Translations under genes and position numbers: made by a program
Notes under the pieces: model-generated
What the model saw: only the letters and a program-made list of their open reading frames with translations
Told to the model about the DNA's origin: nothing
Databases searched by the model: none
Shown: positions 25,845-35,179 of the stretch, piece by piece
Numbering within the stretch: the stretch's first letter is position 1
Layout: every line of letters begins with the position of its first letter
DNA from: Candidatus Omnitrophota bacterium
GTDB lineage: Bacteria > Omnitrophota > Gorgyraeia > Pluralincolimonadales > Pluralincolimonadaceae
NCBI GenBank assembly: GCA_041653595.1
Contig: JBAZFB010000003.1
Span: 62,001-126,000 of the forward strand
Length of the DNA: 64,000 bases
Reading direction: 5' to 3'

Positions 25845-26962
25845 AGAAAAAGTTTATCGCGGGGGCGGTAATAATTTGTTTGGCGATCCCCCAGATCGCG
25901 CTCTTTGCGGCCGATGACGGCAGCCTCAATATCAAAGATTATCTCGAGCAAAGCCTGCCTGCCCAGGATGGGAGAAAGATAACCTATAATGATGGCACGA
26001 GGCTCCTGACCGTTACCGATACGAAAGACAACCAGGAACTCATCAGGAGTTTAATAAAGGGGTATGAGGTCGGTCCCAAGCAGGTGATGATCGAGACCAG
26101 GTTCGTGGAAGTGGCCGTCACCGACCTGGACGAGCTGGGTATAGAATGGGATTTCTTCCATCCCGGCAACGCCAACGACAAAAACAGCGGATTTACCATA
26201 GGCGCTCCTGTGGGTACACCGTATCAGGGCCTGCGCTGGAATAATGATCTGACCTCGACGTTCCCCGTCGTGGGGAATTTCGCCGGCCAGGTCATGATGT
26301 TCAAAGTTTTGGCCAACGGTGAGGCCTATATAGCGAATCTCAGATTTTTAGAGCAACAGGGGAAGGCCAATCTCCTTTCCGCTCCCAAGGTTACCGCGAT
26401 CTCCGGCCAGATGGCGAACATCCAGGTGGTAAGGACATATCCTTACGTATCTGATTTTACGCTCGAGAACATAGGGACGGCTGAGTTCCCTATCTGGAGT
26501 TACAAATTGTCCCTTGCCGAAAAACCGGTAGGCATATTCCTTGAAGCGACCCCTTATGTCACCGAAGGGTCGAATACCATAACTTTAGACCTGCATCCGG
26601 AGGTGAGCGTCCTGCGGTCGCAAGTGGCCATCTCTAACCTAAGTACGAGCGGCGAGACGGGGCAGCTGGGTAATGTAACCTCCGCGACCAACGTAAAACT
26701 CATACCGGCTGACCTCGGTTGGCCTGTTGTGGACGTGAGGACCACCCAGACGAGCGTTTCGGTAGACAGCGGGGCGACGATAGTGCTGGGCGGGCTTATC
26801 AAGGACAGCGAGACGATAACGCACAGGAAGATCCCGGTCCTCGGAGACATACCTTTGTTAGGGCAGGCTTTCCGGTATGATTACAAAAGCCAGACCAAGA
26901 CGAACCTGCTTATATTTATTACGGCGAGCATTATCGACGCGAAAGGCGAGGTCATAAGATGA
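25841..26962 (+). CDS. Short secretin (N1 plus pore domain), copy 1
   Basis: This exported protein of 373 residues has a signal peptide (FIAGAVIICLAIPQIALFA). One N1-like ring domain follows (RLLTVTDTKDNQELIRSLI), then the secretin core (MIETRFVEVAVTDLDELGIE, LLSAPKVTAISGQMANIQV). It ends in the secretin signature region (TIVLGGLIKDSETITHRKIP, VLGDIPLLGQAF, LLIFITASI). Secretins form the outer-membrane pore of type II secretion and type IV pilus machines. At about 370 residues it is much shorter than usual because the N0 part is encoded separately upstream. It overlaps both neighbours by four bases. Confidence 0.87.
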   Translation: MKKKFIAGAVIICLAIPQIALFAADDGSLNIKDYLEQSLPAQDGRKITYNDGTRLLTVTDTKDNQELIRSLIKGYEVGPKQVMIETRFVEVAVTDLDELGIEWDFFHPGNANDKNSGFTIGAPVGTPYQGLRWNNDLTSTFPVVGNFAGQVMMFKVLANGEAYIANLRFLEQQGKANLLSAPKVTAISGQMANIQVVRTYPYVSDFTLENIGTAEFPIWSYKLSLAEKPVGIFLEATPYVTEGSNTITLDLHPEVSVLRSQVAISNLSTSGETGQLGNVTSATNVKLIPADLGWPVVDVRTTQTSVSVDSGATIVLGGLIKDSETITHRKIPVLGDIPLLGQAFRYDYKSQTKTNLLIFITASIIDAKGEVIR

Positions 26963-28077
26963 AGAATAAATACGGCGTTTCTTTGCCGCAGGTGATCTTG
27001 TTCTCGGCGGCGATCCTCCTTTCGTTGGCGTCCGGGCGGGTTTTTGCGGCGGATGCGCCTGCCGCGGAGATGTCAGCCGGCGGAGAGGCGGCAGGCATCG
27101 AGCAATATCTGCAGGACGCCCTTCCTGAGAACCCGGAAAGGAAGGTCGTTTATGACTCATTGACCGGCGTTCTTACCGTTACCGATACCCCGACTAACCA
27201 GGCGATGGCCAAGGACCTGATAAGGTTATGGGATACCGGGTCCACGCAGGTAAGGATACAGGCGAGGTTTGTGGAGATCCAGGTCACTGATATAGAGGAG
27301 TTGGGGATCGAATGGCAGGTCTTTAAGGCGCAAAGATATCCCATGGATAAGAACGGCCACTGGAGCAATTTCGGGACCAGCCTTTCCAGCGGGTCGCTGA
27401 GCGAAGACCAGACTGCTGCCGGTTTCTTCGGAACGGCAAACGAGACTTCGGGTCTGGGTTTGACTATCGGAAAGTTCACGAACGCGGGGGATATATATAG
27501 GGCGTATATAAAGGCGCTTATCGAGCAGGGGAAAGCCAGTCTCTTGTCTTCTCCTTCGGTGACCACTATCTCCGGCCAGATGGCGAACATCCAGGTGGCT
27601 AACATAGTCCCTTACGCCTCGGATTTCACGAGGACTAACATCGGCACTGCCGATTTCCCGGTCATGGTCGAGATATACAAAGTGGCGGAAAAGGTGACCG
27701 GCATATCGCTTGAGGTGACGCCCTCGGTAGGAGGCGACAGTAAGGTGGTCACGATGGATATACATCCCGAGGTCAGCATCCTGGTCGACCAGATCCCGAT
27801 CTCTTCTTCGGACGATTTCCCGGCAAACTTAGGATACCCGGTCATCGACACGAGGACCACGCAGACATCGGTGGTCGTCAAGAGCGGAGAGACGGTCGTA
27901 CTGGGCGGATTAATAAGGGAAGATGAAAGAACGACGAAAAGGAAGATTCCTGTCCTGGGAGATATACCTCTCCTTGGCCATCTCTTCACGACCGACCACA
28001 CCGACAAGTCAAAGAAGAACCTGTTGATTTTCCTGACAGCCACGATATTAGACTCAAGAGGAGAACCGGTGCTATGA
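26959..28077 (+). CDS. Short secretin (N1 plus pore domain), copy 2
   Basis: A tandem paralogue of the preceding gene, 372 residues with the same order: signal peptide (VILFSAAILLSLASGRVFA), N1-like domain (GVLTVTDTPTNQAMAKDLI), core (RFVEIQVTDIEELGIEWQV, ISGQMANIQVANIVPYASDF) and signature end (TVVLGGLIREDERTTKRKIP, VLGDIPLLGHLF). Conserved blocks align one to one with copy 1, but the central variable region is different. The two could form a mixed ring, or alternative pores used by the two ATPases. Nothing in the sequence suggests decay of either copy. Confidence 0.87.
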   Translation: MKNKYGVSLPQVILFSAAILLSLASGRVFAADAPAAEMSAGGEAAGIEQYLQDALPENPERKVVYDSLTGVLTVTDTPTNQAMAKDLIRLWDTGSTQVRIQARFVEIQVTDIEELGIEWQVFKAQRYPMDKNGHWSNFGTSLSSGSLSEDQTAAGFFGTANETSGLGLTIGKFTNAGDIYRAYIKALIEQGKASLLSSPSVTTISGQMANIQVANIVPYASDFTRTNIGTADFPVMVEIYKVAEKVTGISLEVTPSVGGDSKVVTMDIHPEVSILVDQIPISSSDDFPANLGYPVIDTRTTQTSVVVKSGETVVLGGLIREDERTTKRKIPVLGDIPLLGHLFTTDHTDKSKKNLLIFLTATILDSRGEPVL

Positions 28078-28406
28078 AACGCGGAATATTGTTGATATCC
28101 GTTCTTTTATGCGCTATTATCTTGTCGTCAGCTGCGATGGCCCAGTACCTTCCCGCTACTTCTTCTGCGACTGCAAAGAGCGCCAAACAGAAGGACATTG
28201 TCCTCACTACCGCGGACATAAAAGATTCCTATAAGGTCATAGGGATCGTCTCTATCCGCGGCGGCGAAGTGAACCTCGACGCCTTAAACAGCAAGCTTAA
28301 GGACGCGGGAAAGGAATTGGGGGCCGATGCCGTGATAGGCATACAGTATTTCACCTACAGCGGCTACGTATATGCCTATGGGACGGCCGTAAAGATCAAG
28401 GAATAG
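28074..28406 (+). CDS. Small exported protein, YbjQ/heavy-metal-binding-like fold
   Basis: This protein of 110 residues has a signal peptide (ILLISVLLCAIILSSAAMA). One compact domain follows: a strand (YKVIGIVSIRGGEVNLD), a helix (LNSKLKDAGKELGADAVIGI) and a strand (TYSGYVYAYGTAVKI). The pattern resembles the YbjQ/DUF74 heavy-metal-binding-like domain, though the match is only by eye. It overlaps the second secretin gene by four bases and ends the secretion cluster. A pilotin or small periplasmic helper for the secretins would fit the position but is not demonstrated. Confidence 0.62.
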   Translation: MKRGILLISVLLCAIILSSAAMAQYLPATSSATAKSAKQKDIVLTTADIKDSYKVIGIVSIRGGEVNLDALNSKLKDAGKELGADAVIGIQYFTYSGYVYAYGTAVKIKE

Positions 28407-28464
28407 GAAGAACAATCCGGAAAGACCACGCCTTTTTCATTTTTCCCCGTAAAAAACTATACTA

Positions 28465-31134
28465 ATGACGGAAAACCCAGATCGTCTTTTCTTAATAGAC
28501 GGTAATTCATTCTGCTATAGGGCATTCTACGCTATCCGCAGCCTCACGAACTCAAAAGGCCAGCCGACGAACGCGATATACGGGTTCATAACCATGATCA
28601 AGAAGTTGATCGAGGACGAGAAGCCCGGATACCTGGCTATAGCGTTCGACCTCAAAGGGCCGACGTTCAGGCATAAGAAGTTCGAGGAATACAAGATCCA
28701 CAGGAAGCCGATGCCGGATGAGCTGGTCGACCAGATGCCTCTGATCAAGGAAGTTGTCAGAGGCTATAATATCCCGATCTTCGAGATGCAGGGTTATGAG
28801 GCAGACGACGTCCTGGCGACGCTGGCGGTAAAGGCGGCGGAGAAGGGATACGAGGTCTACATAGTGACCGGCGATAAGGATATGCTCCAACTCGTCGGGC
28901 CGCGCATAAAAGTATATAACGTACACAAGGAAGGGCTCATCTACGACAAAGATAAAGTGAAAGAGCGCTACGGCGTCCCGCCGGAAGGGATAGTCGACCT
29001 GATCGCGCTCATGGGAGATTCCTCGGACAATATACCCGGCGTCACCGGTATAGGCGAGGTTACCGCGAAGAAGCTGATGGAGGATTTCGGCAGCCTCGAT
29101 AAGGTACTTTCGGCCGGGGATAAGATAAAATCCGAGAACCTGCGGAAAAAGCTGGCCGAATACAGGGACCAGGCGATATTAAGCAAGGAGCTCGCGACCG
29201 TGGACAGGGATGTCCCGGTAAAGATAGATTTCGACGAACTTAAGGTAAAGGAGCCGGATAGCGCCAGGCTCTACGAGCTGTTCAGCGAGCTTGAGTTCAA
29301 GCGCCTGCTTAAGGACCTTTCCGCGCCGGGGAAACAGCTTACCGGTAAGTACCGCCTCATAGAGGATGAGGGCGCGCTTGACGGCCTTGTGGAAAAATTG
29401 GCCGGCAGCAAAGGATTCGCGCTGGATTTTGAGACTACAGGGACAGACCCTCTTTCATGCGAGCCGGTAGGTATATCTTTCTGCCGGGAAGAAGGCTCGG
29501 CTGATTACGTGCCGATAGGGGACGTTAAAGGGGGTTTCGGCAAAGAAGCCCTCTTTAAGAAGCTCAAGCCTGTCTTGGAAGACAAGAAGAAGCTAAAGAT
29601 AGGGCAGAACATTAAATATGAACAGCTCCTGCTCGCGGTGAACGGCGTCAATATGGAAGGGCCGGTCTTCGATACGATGGTCGCTTCGTACCTGCTCAAC
29701 CCGTCGAAACTGAACCATAACCTGGAAGACATAACCCTGGAATACCTGAACCTCAAAAAGACGCCGATAACCGACCTCATAGGCGAGGGCAAGAAGAAGA
29801 TAACGATGAAGGAAGTGGAGATAGAAAAGATAAAGGATTATTGCTGCCAGGACTCGGATGCGGCCTTCAGGTTAAAGAACGTCCTCGAAGCCCAGCTCGA
29901 AGAGAAGAACCTGTACAAGCTTTTCCACGAGGTCGAGATGCCGCTGCTCGGTTGCCTCGCAGCGATGGAGCTGACCGGCGTCGCGATAGACGTCGATTAC
30001 CTGGCTAAGATGTCGAAAGAGATGGAGAAACAGCTAGAGAAGACGACGGCCGAGATCTACGAGATCGCCGGGACCGAGTTCAACATAAATTCGCCGAAAC
30101 AATTATCGGAGATATTGTTCGTTAAGATGAAACTTCCGACCGTCAAAAAGACCAAGACCGGGCATTCGACCGATGTCGAGGTCCTCGAGGCGCTTTCGGC
30201 GGTCCATGCCCTGCCGGCCCTGCTGCTGAAATACAGGGAGATCTCGAAATTGAAATCGACGTATGTGGACGCCCTGCCCCAGCTCGTAAACCCGAGGACG
30301 GGCCGGGTGCATACTTCGTTCAACCAGACTGTCACGGCGACCGGAAGGCTGAGTTCGTCAGACCCGAATTTCCAGAACATACCGATAAAGACCGAGACGG
30401 GCAGGCAGATAAGGCGCGCGTTTGTCCCGGGGACGAAGGGATGGGTGATCGTGTCGGCCGATTATTCCCAGATAGAGCTGAGGATACTCGCGCATTTTTC
30501 GCAGGACAAAGAGCTCCTCGAGGCATTCGATAATGGCCGCGATATCCACACCCATACGGCCTCGCTCATATTCGGCATCAAGGAAAGCGAAGTCACCACG
30601 GAGATGCGATCGATAGCCAAGACGGTCAACTTCGGGATCATCTACGGCATGAGCCCGTTCGGCCTTTCCAAGGAATTAAAGATCGAGGTCTCGAAGGCGA
30701 AGGAGTTCATAGACGCCTATTTCGAAAAATACGGACGGGTAAAAACGTTCCTCGATGACCTCGTGGACGAGGCTAGGGAGAACGGCTACGTGACGACCAT
30801 ATTGAACCGCAGGAGATACCTGCCGGAGATAAACAGCCAGAACAATTCCGTAAGGCAATTCGCCGAGAGGGCGGCCATAAACGCCCCGATACAGGGTTCG
30901 GCGGCCGACCTCATTAAAATAGCTATGATAAACATACATAATATTTTGAAGGAAAAGAAACTCGCCTCGAAGATGATACTCCAGGTGCACGATGAGCTGG
31001 TCTTCGAGGTCCCCGGCGATGAGGTGGAGGAGATGAAGAAGATAGTCAAAGACAGGATGGAGGAGGTCGTAAAGCTCACCGTCCCGGTCAGGGTCCAGGT
31101 GAAAGCCGGCAAGAACTGGCTGGAGGCGGCCTGA
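28465..31134 (+). CDS. polA: DNA polymerase I
   Basis: This protein of 889 residues carries all three classical domains. The 5'-3' nuclease spans about residues 1-290 (FLIDGNSFCYRAFYAI, GDKDMLQLVG, GDSSDNIPGVTGIGEVTA). The 3'-5' exonuclease spans about 290-490 and keeps its metal ligands Asp321 and Glu323 (DFETTGTDP) and a CCQDSDAAF motif. The polymerase has motif A with Asp666 (SADYSQIELR), motif B (RSIAKTVNFGIIYGMS) and motif C with His842/Asp843 (QVHDELVFE). Proofreading therefore looks intact, unlike in many Gram-positive enzymes. No Shine-Dalgarno sequence is seen before the ATG. The stop overlaps the glgA start by one base. Confidence 0.97.
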   Translation: MTENPDRLFLIDGNSFCYRAFYAIRSLTNSKGQPTNAIYGFITMIKKLIEDEKPGYLAIAFDLKGPTFRHKKFEEYKIHRKPMPDELVDQMPLIKEVVRGYNIPIFEMQGYEADDVLATLAVKAAEKGYEVYIVTGDKDMLQLVGPRIKVYNVHKEGLIYDKDKVKERYGVPPEGIVDLIALMGDSSDNIPGVTGIGEVTAKKLMEDFGSLDKVLSAGDKIKSENLRKKLAEYRDQAILSKELATVDRDVPVKIDFDELKVKEPDSARLYELFSELEFKRLLKDLSAPGKQLTGKYRLIEDEGALDGLVEKLAGSKGFALDFETTGTDPLSCEPVGISFCREEGSADYVPIGDVKGGFGKEALFKKLKPVLEDKKKLKIGQNIKYEQLLLAVNGVNMEGPVFDTMVASYLLNPSKLNHNLEDITLEYLNLKKTPITDLIGEGKKKITMKEVEIEKIKDYCCQDSDAAFRLKNVLEAQLEEKNLYKLFHEVEMPLLGCLAAMELTGVAIDVDYLAKMSKEMEKQLEKTTAEIYEIAGTEFNINSPKQLSEILFVKMKLPTVKKTKTGHSTDVEVLEALSAVHALPALLLKYREISKLKSTYVDALPQLVNPRTGRVHTSFNQTVTATGRLSSSDPNFQNIPIKTETGRQIRRAFVPGTKGWVIVSADYSQIELRILAHFSQDKELLEAFDNGRDIHTHTASLIFGIKESEVTTEMRSIAKTVNFGIIYGMSPFGLSKELKIEVSKAKEFIDAYFEKYGRVKTFLDDLVDEARENGYVTTILNRRRYLPEINSQNNSVRQFAERAAINAPIQGSAADLIKIAMINIHNILKEKKLASKMILQVHDELVFEVPGDEVEEMKKIVKDRMEEVVKLTVPVRVQVKAGKNWLEAA

Positions 31135-32528
31135 TGCCTAAAGTTAATAAATTAAAAGTGCTCTTCGCGTCAAGCGAGGTAGACCCTTTCTCCAAGACCG
31201 GCGGCCTTGCCGATGTGGCGGGGAGCCTTCCCGTGGCCCTGGACAAGGCCGGGGTGGAGGTCAGGGTGATAACGCCGCGTTACAAATGCGTAAGGGCCTT
31301 CGGCAACGAGGCGATGCTGGCCGATAAGGTGCCGGTCTATTTCGTGAAGAACGACAAATTTTTTATGAGGGACAACCTCTACGCGGATAAGAAGGGCGAC
31401 TACGCCGATAACCTCGATAGGTTCTCGTTCTTCTCAAGGAGCGTGATCGAGCAGTTGAGGGACTTGGATTTCAAGCCGGATGTGATCCATTGCAACGACT
31501 GGCAGACGGCCTTGGTCCCGGTCTATTTAAAGGAGATATACGGCAAGAAAGATAAGTTTTACCAAAAGATGAAGACCGTGCTCACGGTCCACAACCTGGG
31601 GTATCAGGGGGTATTCCCGAAACAGGAATTGCCGAAGACCGGCCTCGGTTGGGAATATTTCACGATGAACAAGCTCGAATTTTACGACAAAGTGAATATC
31701 CTGAAAGGCGGGCTCGTCTTCACCGACGCGATAACGACGGTCTCTCCGACTTACGCGAAGGAGATACAGACGGCCGAATTCGGATGGGGCCTCAACGGGC
31801 TGCTATCGGAGAGGAAGAAGGACCTTTTCGGGATCCTGAACGGTATCGATTACGATGAGTGGAACCCTTTGAAAGATAAAGAGCTTAAATACCATTTTTC
31901 GCCGTCGAAATCGGAGGGAAAATATAAGAATAAAGCCCTGCTCCAAAAGGAAGCCGGCCTGGACGAGAGGCAGGACGTGCCCATTATCGGGATGATATCA
32001 AGGCTTGCCGACCAGAAAGGCCTTGACCTTATCGCCAGGATAATCGGCCCGCTCCTGGACCACGACGTCCAATTCCTTTTGTTGGGCACCGGTGAGGAGA
32101 AGTATCACAGGCTGTTCGAGGAGATAAAAAAGAAGTTTCCCCGTAAGGCGTCGATAAACCTTAAATTCGACGAGATCCTGGCGAAGAAGATATACGCCGG
32201 CGCGGATATATTCCTGGCGCCGTCGAGATATGAGCCGTGCGGCCTCAGCCAGATGATATCGCTCAGGTACGGTACCATCCCGGTCGTCCGGAGGACAGGC
32301 GGCCTTGCCGATACGATAACCGAATACGACCCCGGGACGACGCGCGGCAACGGATTTGTTTTCGATACATATGACGCGTGGGAGCTTTTGGATGCCATAA
32401 AGAGGGCGATATCCCTTCATAAGCAGAAGGGCTTGTGGTCGAAGCTCGTCTCGAACGCGATGAAATGCGATTTCTCGTGGGATAAATCCGCGGAAAAATA
32501 TCTTGAAGTATACAAGAAACTGGTGTGA
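31134..32528 (+). CDS. glgA: Glycogen (starch) synthase
   Basis: GlgA, a GT5 glucosyltransferase, extends alpha-1,4-glucan from ADP-glucose in the cytoplasm. The 464-residue length is normal. The nucleotide-sugar binding motif KTGGLADVAGSLP starts at Lys21. Other marks are DVIHCNDWQTALVPVYLK, VHNLGYQGVFP, FGILNGIDYDEWNP, ADIFLAPSRYEPCGLSQM and RRTGGLADTI. No glgB, glgC or glgP gene is nearby, so it stands alone in a housekeeping stretch. It begins at the last base of the polA stop (TGATG), implying coupled translation. Confidence 0.95.
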   Translation: MPKVNKLKVLFASSEVDPFSKTGGLADVAGSLPVALDKAGVEVRVITPRYKCVRAFGNEAMLADKVPVYFVKNDKFFMRDNLYADKKGDYADNLDRFSFFSRSVIEQLRDLDFKPDVIHCNDWQTALVPVYLKEIYGKKDKFYQKMKTVLTVHNLGYQGVFPKQELPKTGLGWEYFTMNKLEFYDKVNILKGGLVFTDAITTVSPTYAKEIQTAEFGWGLNGLLSERKKDLFGILNGIDYDEWNPLKDKELKYHFSPSKSEGKYKNKALLQKEAGLDERQDVPIIGMISRLADQKGLDLIARIIGPLLDHDVQFLLLGTGEEKYHRLFEEIKKKFPRKASINLKFDEILAKKIYAGADIFLAPSRYEPCGLSQMISLRYGTIPVVRRTGGLADTITEYDPGTTRGNGFVFDTYDAWELLDAIKRAISLHKQKGLWSKLVSNAMKCDFSWDKSAEKYLEVYKKLV

Positions 32529-32530
32529 CG

Positions 32531-33130
32531 ATGGTCATAATCGGGGTAACGGGAAGCATAGGCACGGGTAAGACGACCGTCTCGGGGATGTTCAGGAGGA
32601 TGGGAGCGGTGGTGATCGACGCGGACGAGATCTCCCACAGGCTTATTTATCCCGGAAAGCCCGCATGGAAAAAAGTCGTTTCAATTTTCGGAAAAAAGAT
32701 CCTGAGGCGCGACCATTTCATAGACAGGAAAGCCCTGGGCCGGAAGGTCTTTTCCGACGGCCGGCTCCTTAAGAAATTAGGCGGTATTATCCACCCGCTT
32801 GTGTATAAGGAGATCCGCGGGAGGATCGCCAAGATAAAAAGGTCCGATCCCTCGGCGATAGTAGTCGTCGATGTCCCTCTCTTGCTGGAAAGCGGCGGGC
32901 AAAAACAGGTGGACAAAGTGGTGGTAGTAGCCGCGCCTCGAAGCGTGCAATTCGCCAGGGCCGGCGGGAAATTCGGGCTCGGCAGGTCCGAAATATTGCG
33001 GCGCATAAAGATGCAGATGCCGCTTAAGGAGAAGATAAAGGCCGCTGATTTCGTGATCGACAACGGCGGCAGCCTCGTCTCTACGGCAAAACAGTCAAGG
33101 GTTATATGGAAGAAGCTAGTGGGAGCGTAA
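32531..33130 (+). CDS. coaE: Dephospho-CoA kinase
   Basis: CoaE phosphorylates dephospho-CoA, the last step of coenzyme A synthesis. With the ATG at 32531 the protein has 199 residues; a GTG at 32525 overlapping the glgA stop is an alternative. The P-loop is GVTGSIGTGKTTVS, followed by DADEISHRLIYPGKPAW, HPLVYKEIRGRI and VVVDVPLLLESG, all characteristic of the family. panB, an earlier gene of the same pathway, lies at 52818 in this window. The 3' end overlaps the GGDEF gene by 25 bases. Confidence 0.94.
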   Translation: MVIIGVTGSIGTGKTTVSGMFRRMGAVVIDADEISHRLIYPGKPAWKKVVSIFGKKILRRDHFIDRKALGRKVFSDGRLLKKLGGIIHPLVYKEIRGRIAKIKRSDPSAIVVVDVPLLLESGGQKQVDKVVVVAAPRSVQFARAGGKFGLGRSEILRRIKMQMPLKEKIKAADFVIDNGGSLVSTAKQSRVIWKKLVGA

Positions 33131-33624
33131 ACTGTCCTCACAGGATAGAAGATGTCCTCGATGTCCTTAACAGTGAGATATCGGGGTCAAAGAACAAGAG
33201 GATACTTCCGCCTATCGCGCTTCTTTTGGTCGATGTAGATAATTTAGAGAGGGTCAACCGGTGGTACGGCAGGAGCACCGGTAATGAGGTGCTGTCGGCT
33301 ACGGCTAAGATCCTGCACCGTACGATCGGGGAGGACGACCTTCTCGCCAGGTTCGGCGGGGACGAATTCCTTCTGCTCTTTCGCGGGATCACCCTGAAGG
33401 AAGCGAAGGAGAAGGCGTCAAAGATAATAGAGTCTTTAAAGAACCACGATTTCGCCTCGGACAGGCTGAAGATCTCGGCTTCGATCGGGATAGCGCATTA
33501 TTTCTCTTTCGCTTTCTCGGGTGATGAACTGCTGGGATGCGCCGTGGAGGCTTTAGCGTTGGCACAAAAAGAGGGAGGAACATTTAAGGTGTTTATGGAA
33601 GAGGAGGAATGGAATGAAGACTAA
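33106..33624 (+). CDS. Stand-alone GGDEF-domain protein (putative diguanylate cyclase)
   Basis: This 172-residue protein consists of little more than one GGDEF domain. The signature GGDEF is intact at residues 84-88 ([16 protein letters not shown]), with [16 protein letters not shown] and [11 protein letters not shown] flanking it. There is no sensor domain, no membrane segment and no obvious RxxD inhibitory site. An active domain would make cyclic di-GMP, a second messenger that can be sensed by MshEN domains like those in the two pilus ATPases upstream. The gene is squeezed between coaE (25-base overlap) and rho (11-base overlap), so its level should follow those genes. Confidence 0.88.
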   Translation: MEEASGSVNCPHRIEDVLDVLNSEISGSKNKRILPPIALLLVDVDNLERVNRWYGRSTGNEVLSATAKILHRTIGEDDLLARFGGDEFLLLFRGITLKEAKEKASKIIESLKNHDFASDRLKISASIGIAHYFSFAFSGDELLGCAVEALALAQKEGGTFKVFMEEEEWNED

Positions 33625-34945
33625 TAACGAAGAACCAAACGGGAAACAGGCGGGTAAGGAGACGACCGAGGCAAAGGAGCCGTCCGGCACGGGCTTCAAC
33701 ATAACGAAGCTCAAGAAGATGACTATCCAGGAGCTTACGAAGGCCGCTAAGGACCTCAACGTAAATTCGATAAGCGGCTTGAAGAAGCAGGACCTCATCT
33801 TCAAGATACTCCAGGCGCAGGCCGAGAAGGAAGGCTTTATGTTCGGCGAGGGCGTCCTCGAGATACTTCCTGACGGGTTCGGCTTCCTGCGTTCGTCGAA
33901 CTACAATTACCTGCCGTCGCCGGACGACATTTACGTCTCGCCGAGCCAGATAAGAAGGTTCGACCTGCGCACCGGCGACACTGTCAGCGGCCAGATACGC
34001 CCGCCGAAAGAGGGCGAACGTTATTTCGCGCTGCTCAAAGTGGAAGTCGTGAATATGGAGCATCCTGAATCGATGAAAGAACGCACTTTATTTGATAACC
34101 TGACGCCGCTCTACGCCAACCAAAGGTATGTCCTCGAGACCGACACGGAAGAGATCTCGATGAGGATCATGGACCTTTTGACCCCGATCGGAAAAGGCCA
34201 GAGGGGCCTTATCGTCGCGCAGCCGTACAGCGGCAAGACGATACTGCTTCAAAAGATCGCGAACTCCATCATGAATAACTATCCGGAAGTCGTCCTCATA
34301 GTGCTGTTGATCGACGAGCGTCCCGAAGAGGTCACCGATATGCAGCGTTCGGTCAAGGGCGAGGTCGTGAGCTCGACTTTTGATGAGCCGGCCGAGAGGC
34401 ACATACAGGTCGCCGAGATAGTCCTCGAGAAGGCGAAGAGGCTTGTCGAGAACAAGAGGGATGTCGTGGTCCTCCTCGACTCGATAACGCGCCTCGCGCG
34501 CGCCTATAACACGGTAGCCCCACATAGCGGAAAGATATTGTCGGGTGGGGTCGATTCGAGCGCGCTGCACAAGCCGAAGAGGTTCTTCGGCGCCGCCCGC
34601 GCCGTAGAGGAGGGCGGGTCGCTTACGATCATCGCGACCGCGCTCGTAGATACGGGCAGCCGCATGGACGAGGTCATCTTCGAGGAGTTCAAGGGAACGG
34701 GCAACATGGAATTACAGCTCGACAGGAACATGTTCCAGAAGAGGATCTACCCGGCCATAGACATCAAGCGTTCCAACACGAGGAAAGAGGACCTGCTTTT
34801 CAAGGAGGATGAGCTCAAGCGCATCTGGATAATGAGGAAGGTCCTCAACGAGATGAATTCGGACGAGGCGATGGAGCTGCTCGTAGACAGGTTAGGCAAG
34901 ACCAAGACCAACGCCGAATTTCTGTTGAATATGCAGGCAAAATAA
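33614..34945 (+). CDS. rho: Transcription termination factor Rho
   Basis: Rho, a hexameric RNA helicase, ends transcription at C-rich, unstructured RNA. The 443-residue chain has a short polar N-terminal tail, the Rho N-terminal helical domain ([20 protein letters not shown]), the RNA-binding cold-shock-like domain ([20 protein letters not shown]) and the RecA-like motor. Motor motifs are [18 protein letters not shown] (Walker A variant), [16 protein letters not shown] and [20 protein letters not shown]. There is no large insert. The rho-rpmE order is common in bacteria. Confidence 0.97.
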   Translation: MKTNNEEPNGKQAGKETTEAKEPSGTGFNITKLKKMTIQELTKAAKDLNVNSISGLKKQDLIFKILQAQAEKEGFMFGEGVLEILPDGFGFLRSSNYNYLPSPDDIYVSPSQIRRFDLRTGDTVSGQIRPPKEGERYFALLKVEVVNMEHPESMKERTLFDNLTPLYANQRYVLETDTEEISMRIMDLLTPIGKGQRGLIVAQPYSGKTILLQKIANSIMNNYPEVVLIVLLIDERPEEVTDMQRSVKGEVVSSTFDEPAERHIQVAEIVLEKAKRLVENKRDVVVLLDSITRLARAYNTVAPHSGKILSGGVDSSALHKPKRFFGAARAVEEGGSLTIIATALVDTGSRMDEVIFEEFKGTGNMELQLDRNMFQKRIYPAIDIKRSNTRKEDLLFKEDELKRIWIMRKVLNEMNSDEAMELLVDRLGKTKTNAEFLLNMQAK

Positions 34946-34963
34946 CAAAAAGGAGAAACCGGA

Positions 34964-35164
34964 ATGAAAGACAAGATCCATCCGAAGTATGAAGCCGCGA
35001 CGATCACCTGCGCGTGCGGAGAGGTGATCCATACCCGCTCTACCAAACCGAGCATAAAGGTCGAGATCTGCTCGAAATGCCATCCGTTCTTTACCGGCCT
35101 TACAAAGCTGATGGATGTCGCGGGCAGGGTCGAGAAATTCAAGAAGAAATACAACAAAAAGTAA
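34964..35164 (+). CDS. rpmE: 50S ribosomal protein L31 (zinc-binding C+ form)
   Basis: This ribosomal protein of 66 residues starts [20 protein letters not shown] and ends in a lysine-rich tail. Four cysteines (CAC near 16-18, CSKC near 36-39) are present as in the zinc-binding C+ paralogue. The HPFFTG motif typical of L31 follows. It lies 18 bases after rho with an AAAGGAG site and directly before prfA, a widely conserved order. Confidence 0.96.
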   Translation: MKDKIHPKYEAATITCACGEVIHTRSTKPSIKVEICSKCHPFFTGLTKLMDVAGRVEKFKKKYNKK

Positions 35165-35179
35165 AAGGGCTTATACAGG

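Noticed and set aside
25780..25860. Frameshift splitting a single secretin gene
   Set aside because: The downstream protein starts with its own complete signal peptide at the ATGA overlap, so the split is genuine. A second copy has the same layout.
28458..28463. TATACT as a -10 box for polA
   Set aside because: It ends one base before the ATG, so transcription would start inside the gene. No -35 box lies 17 bases upstream.
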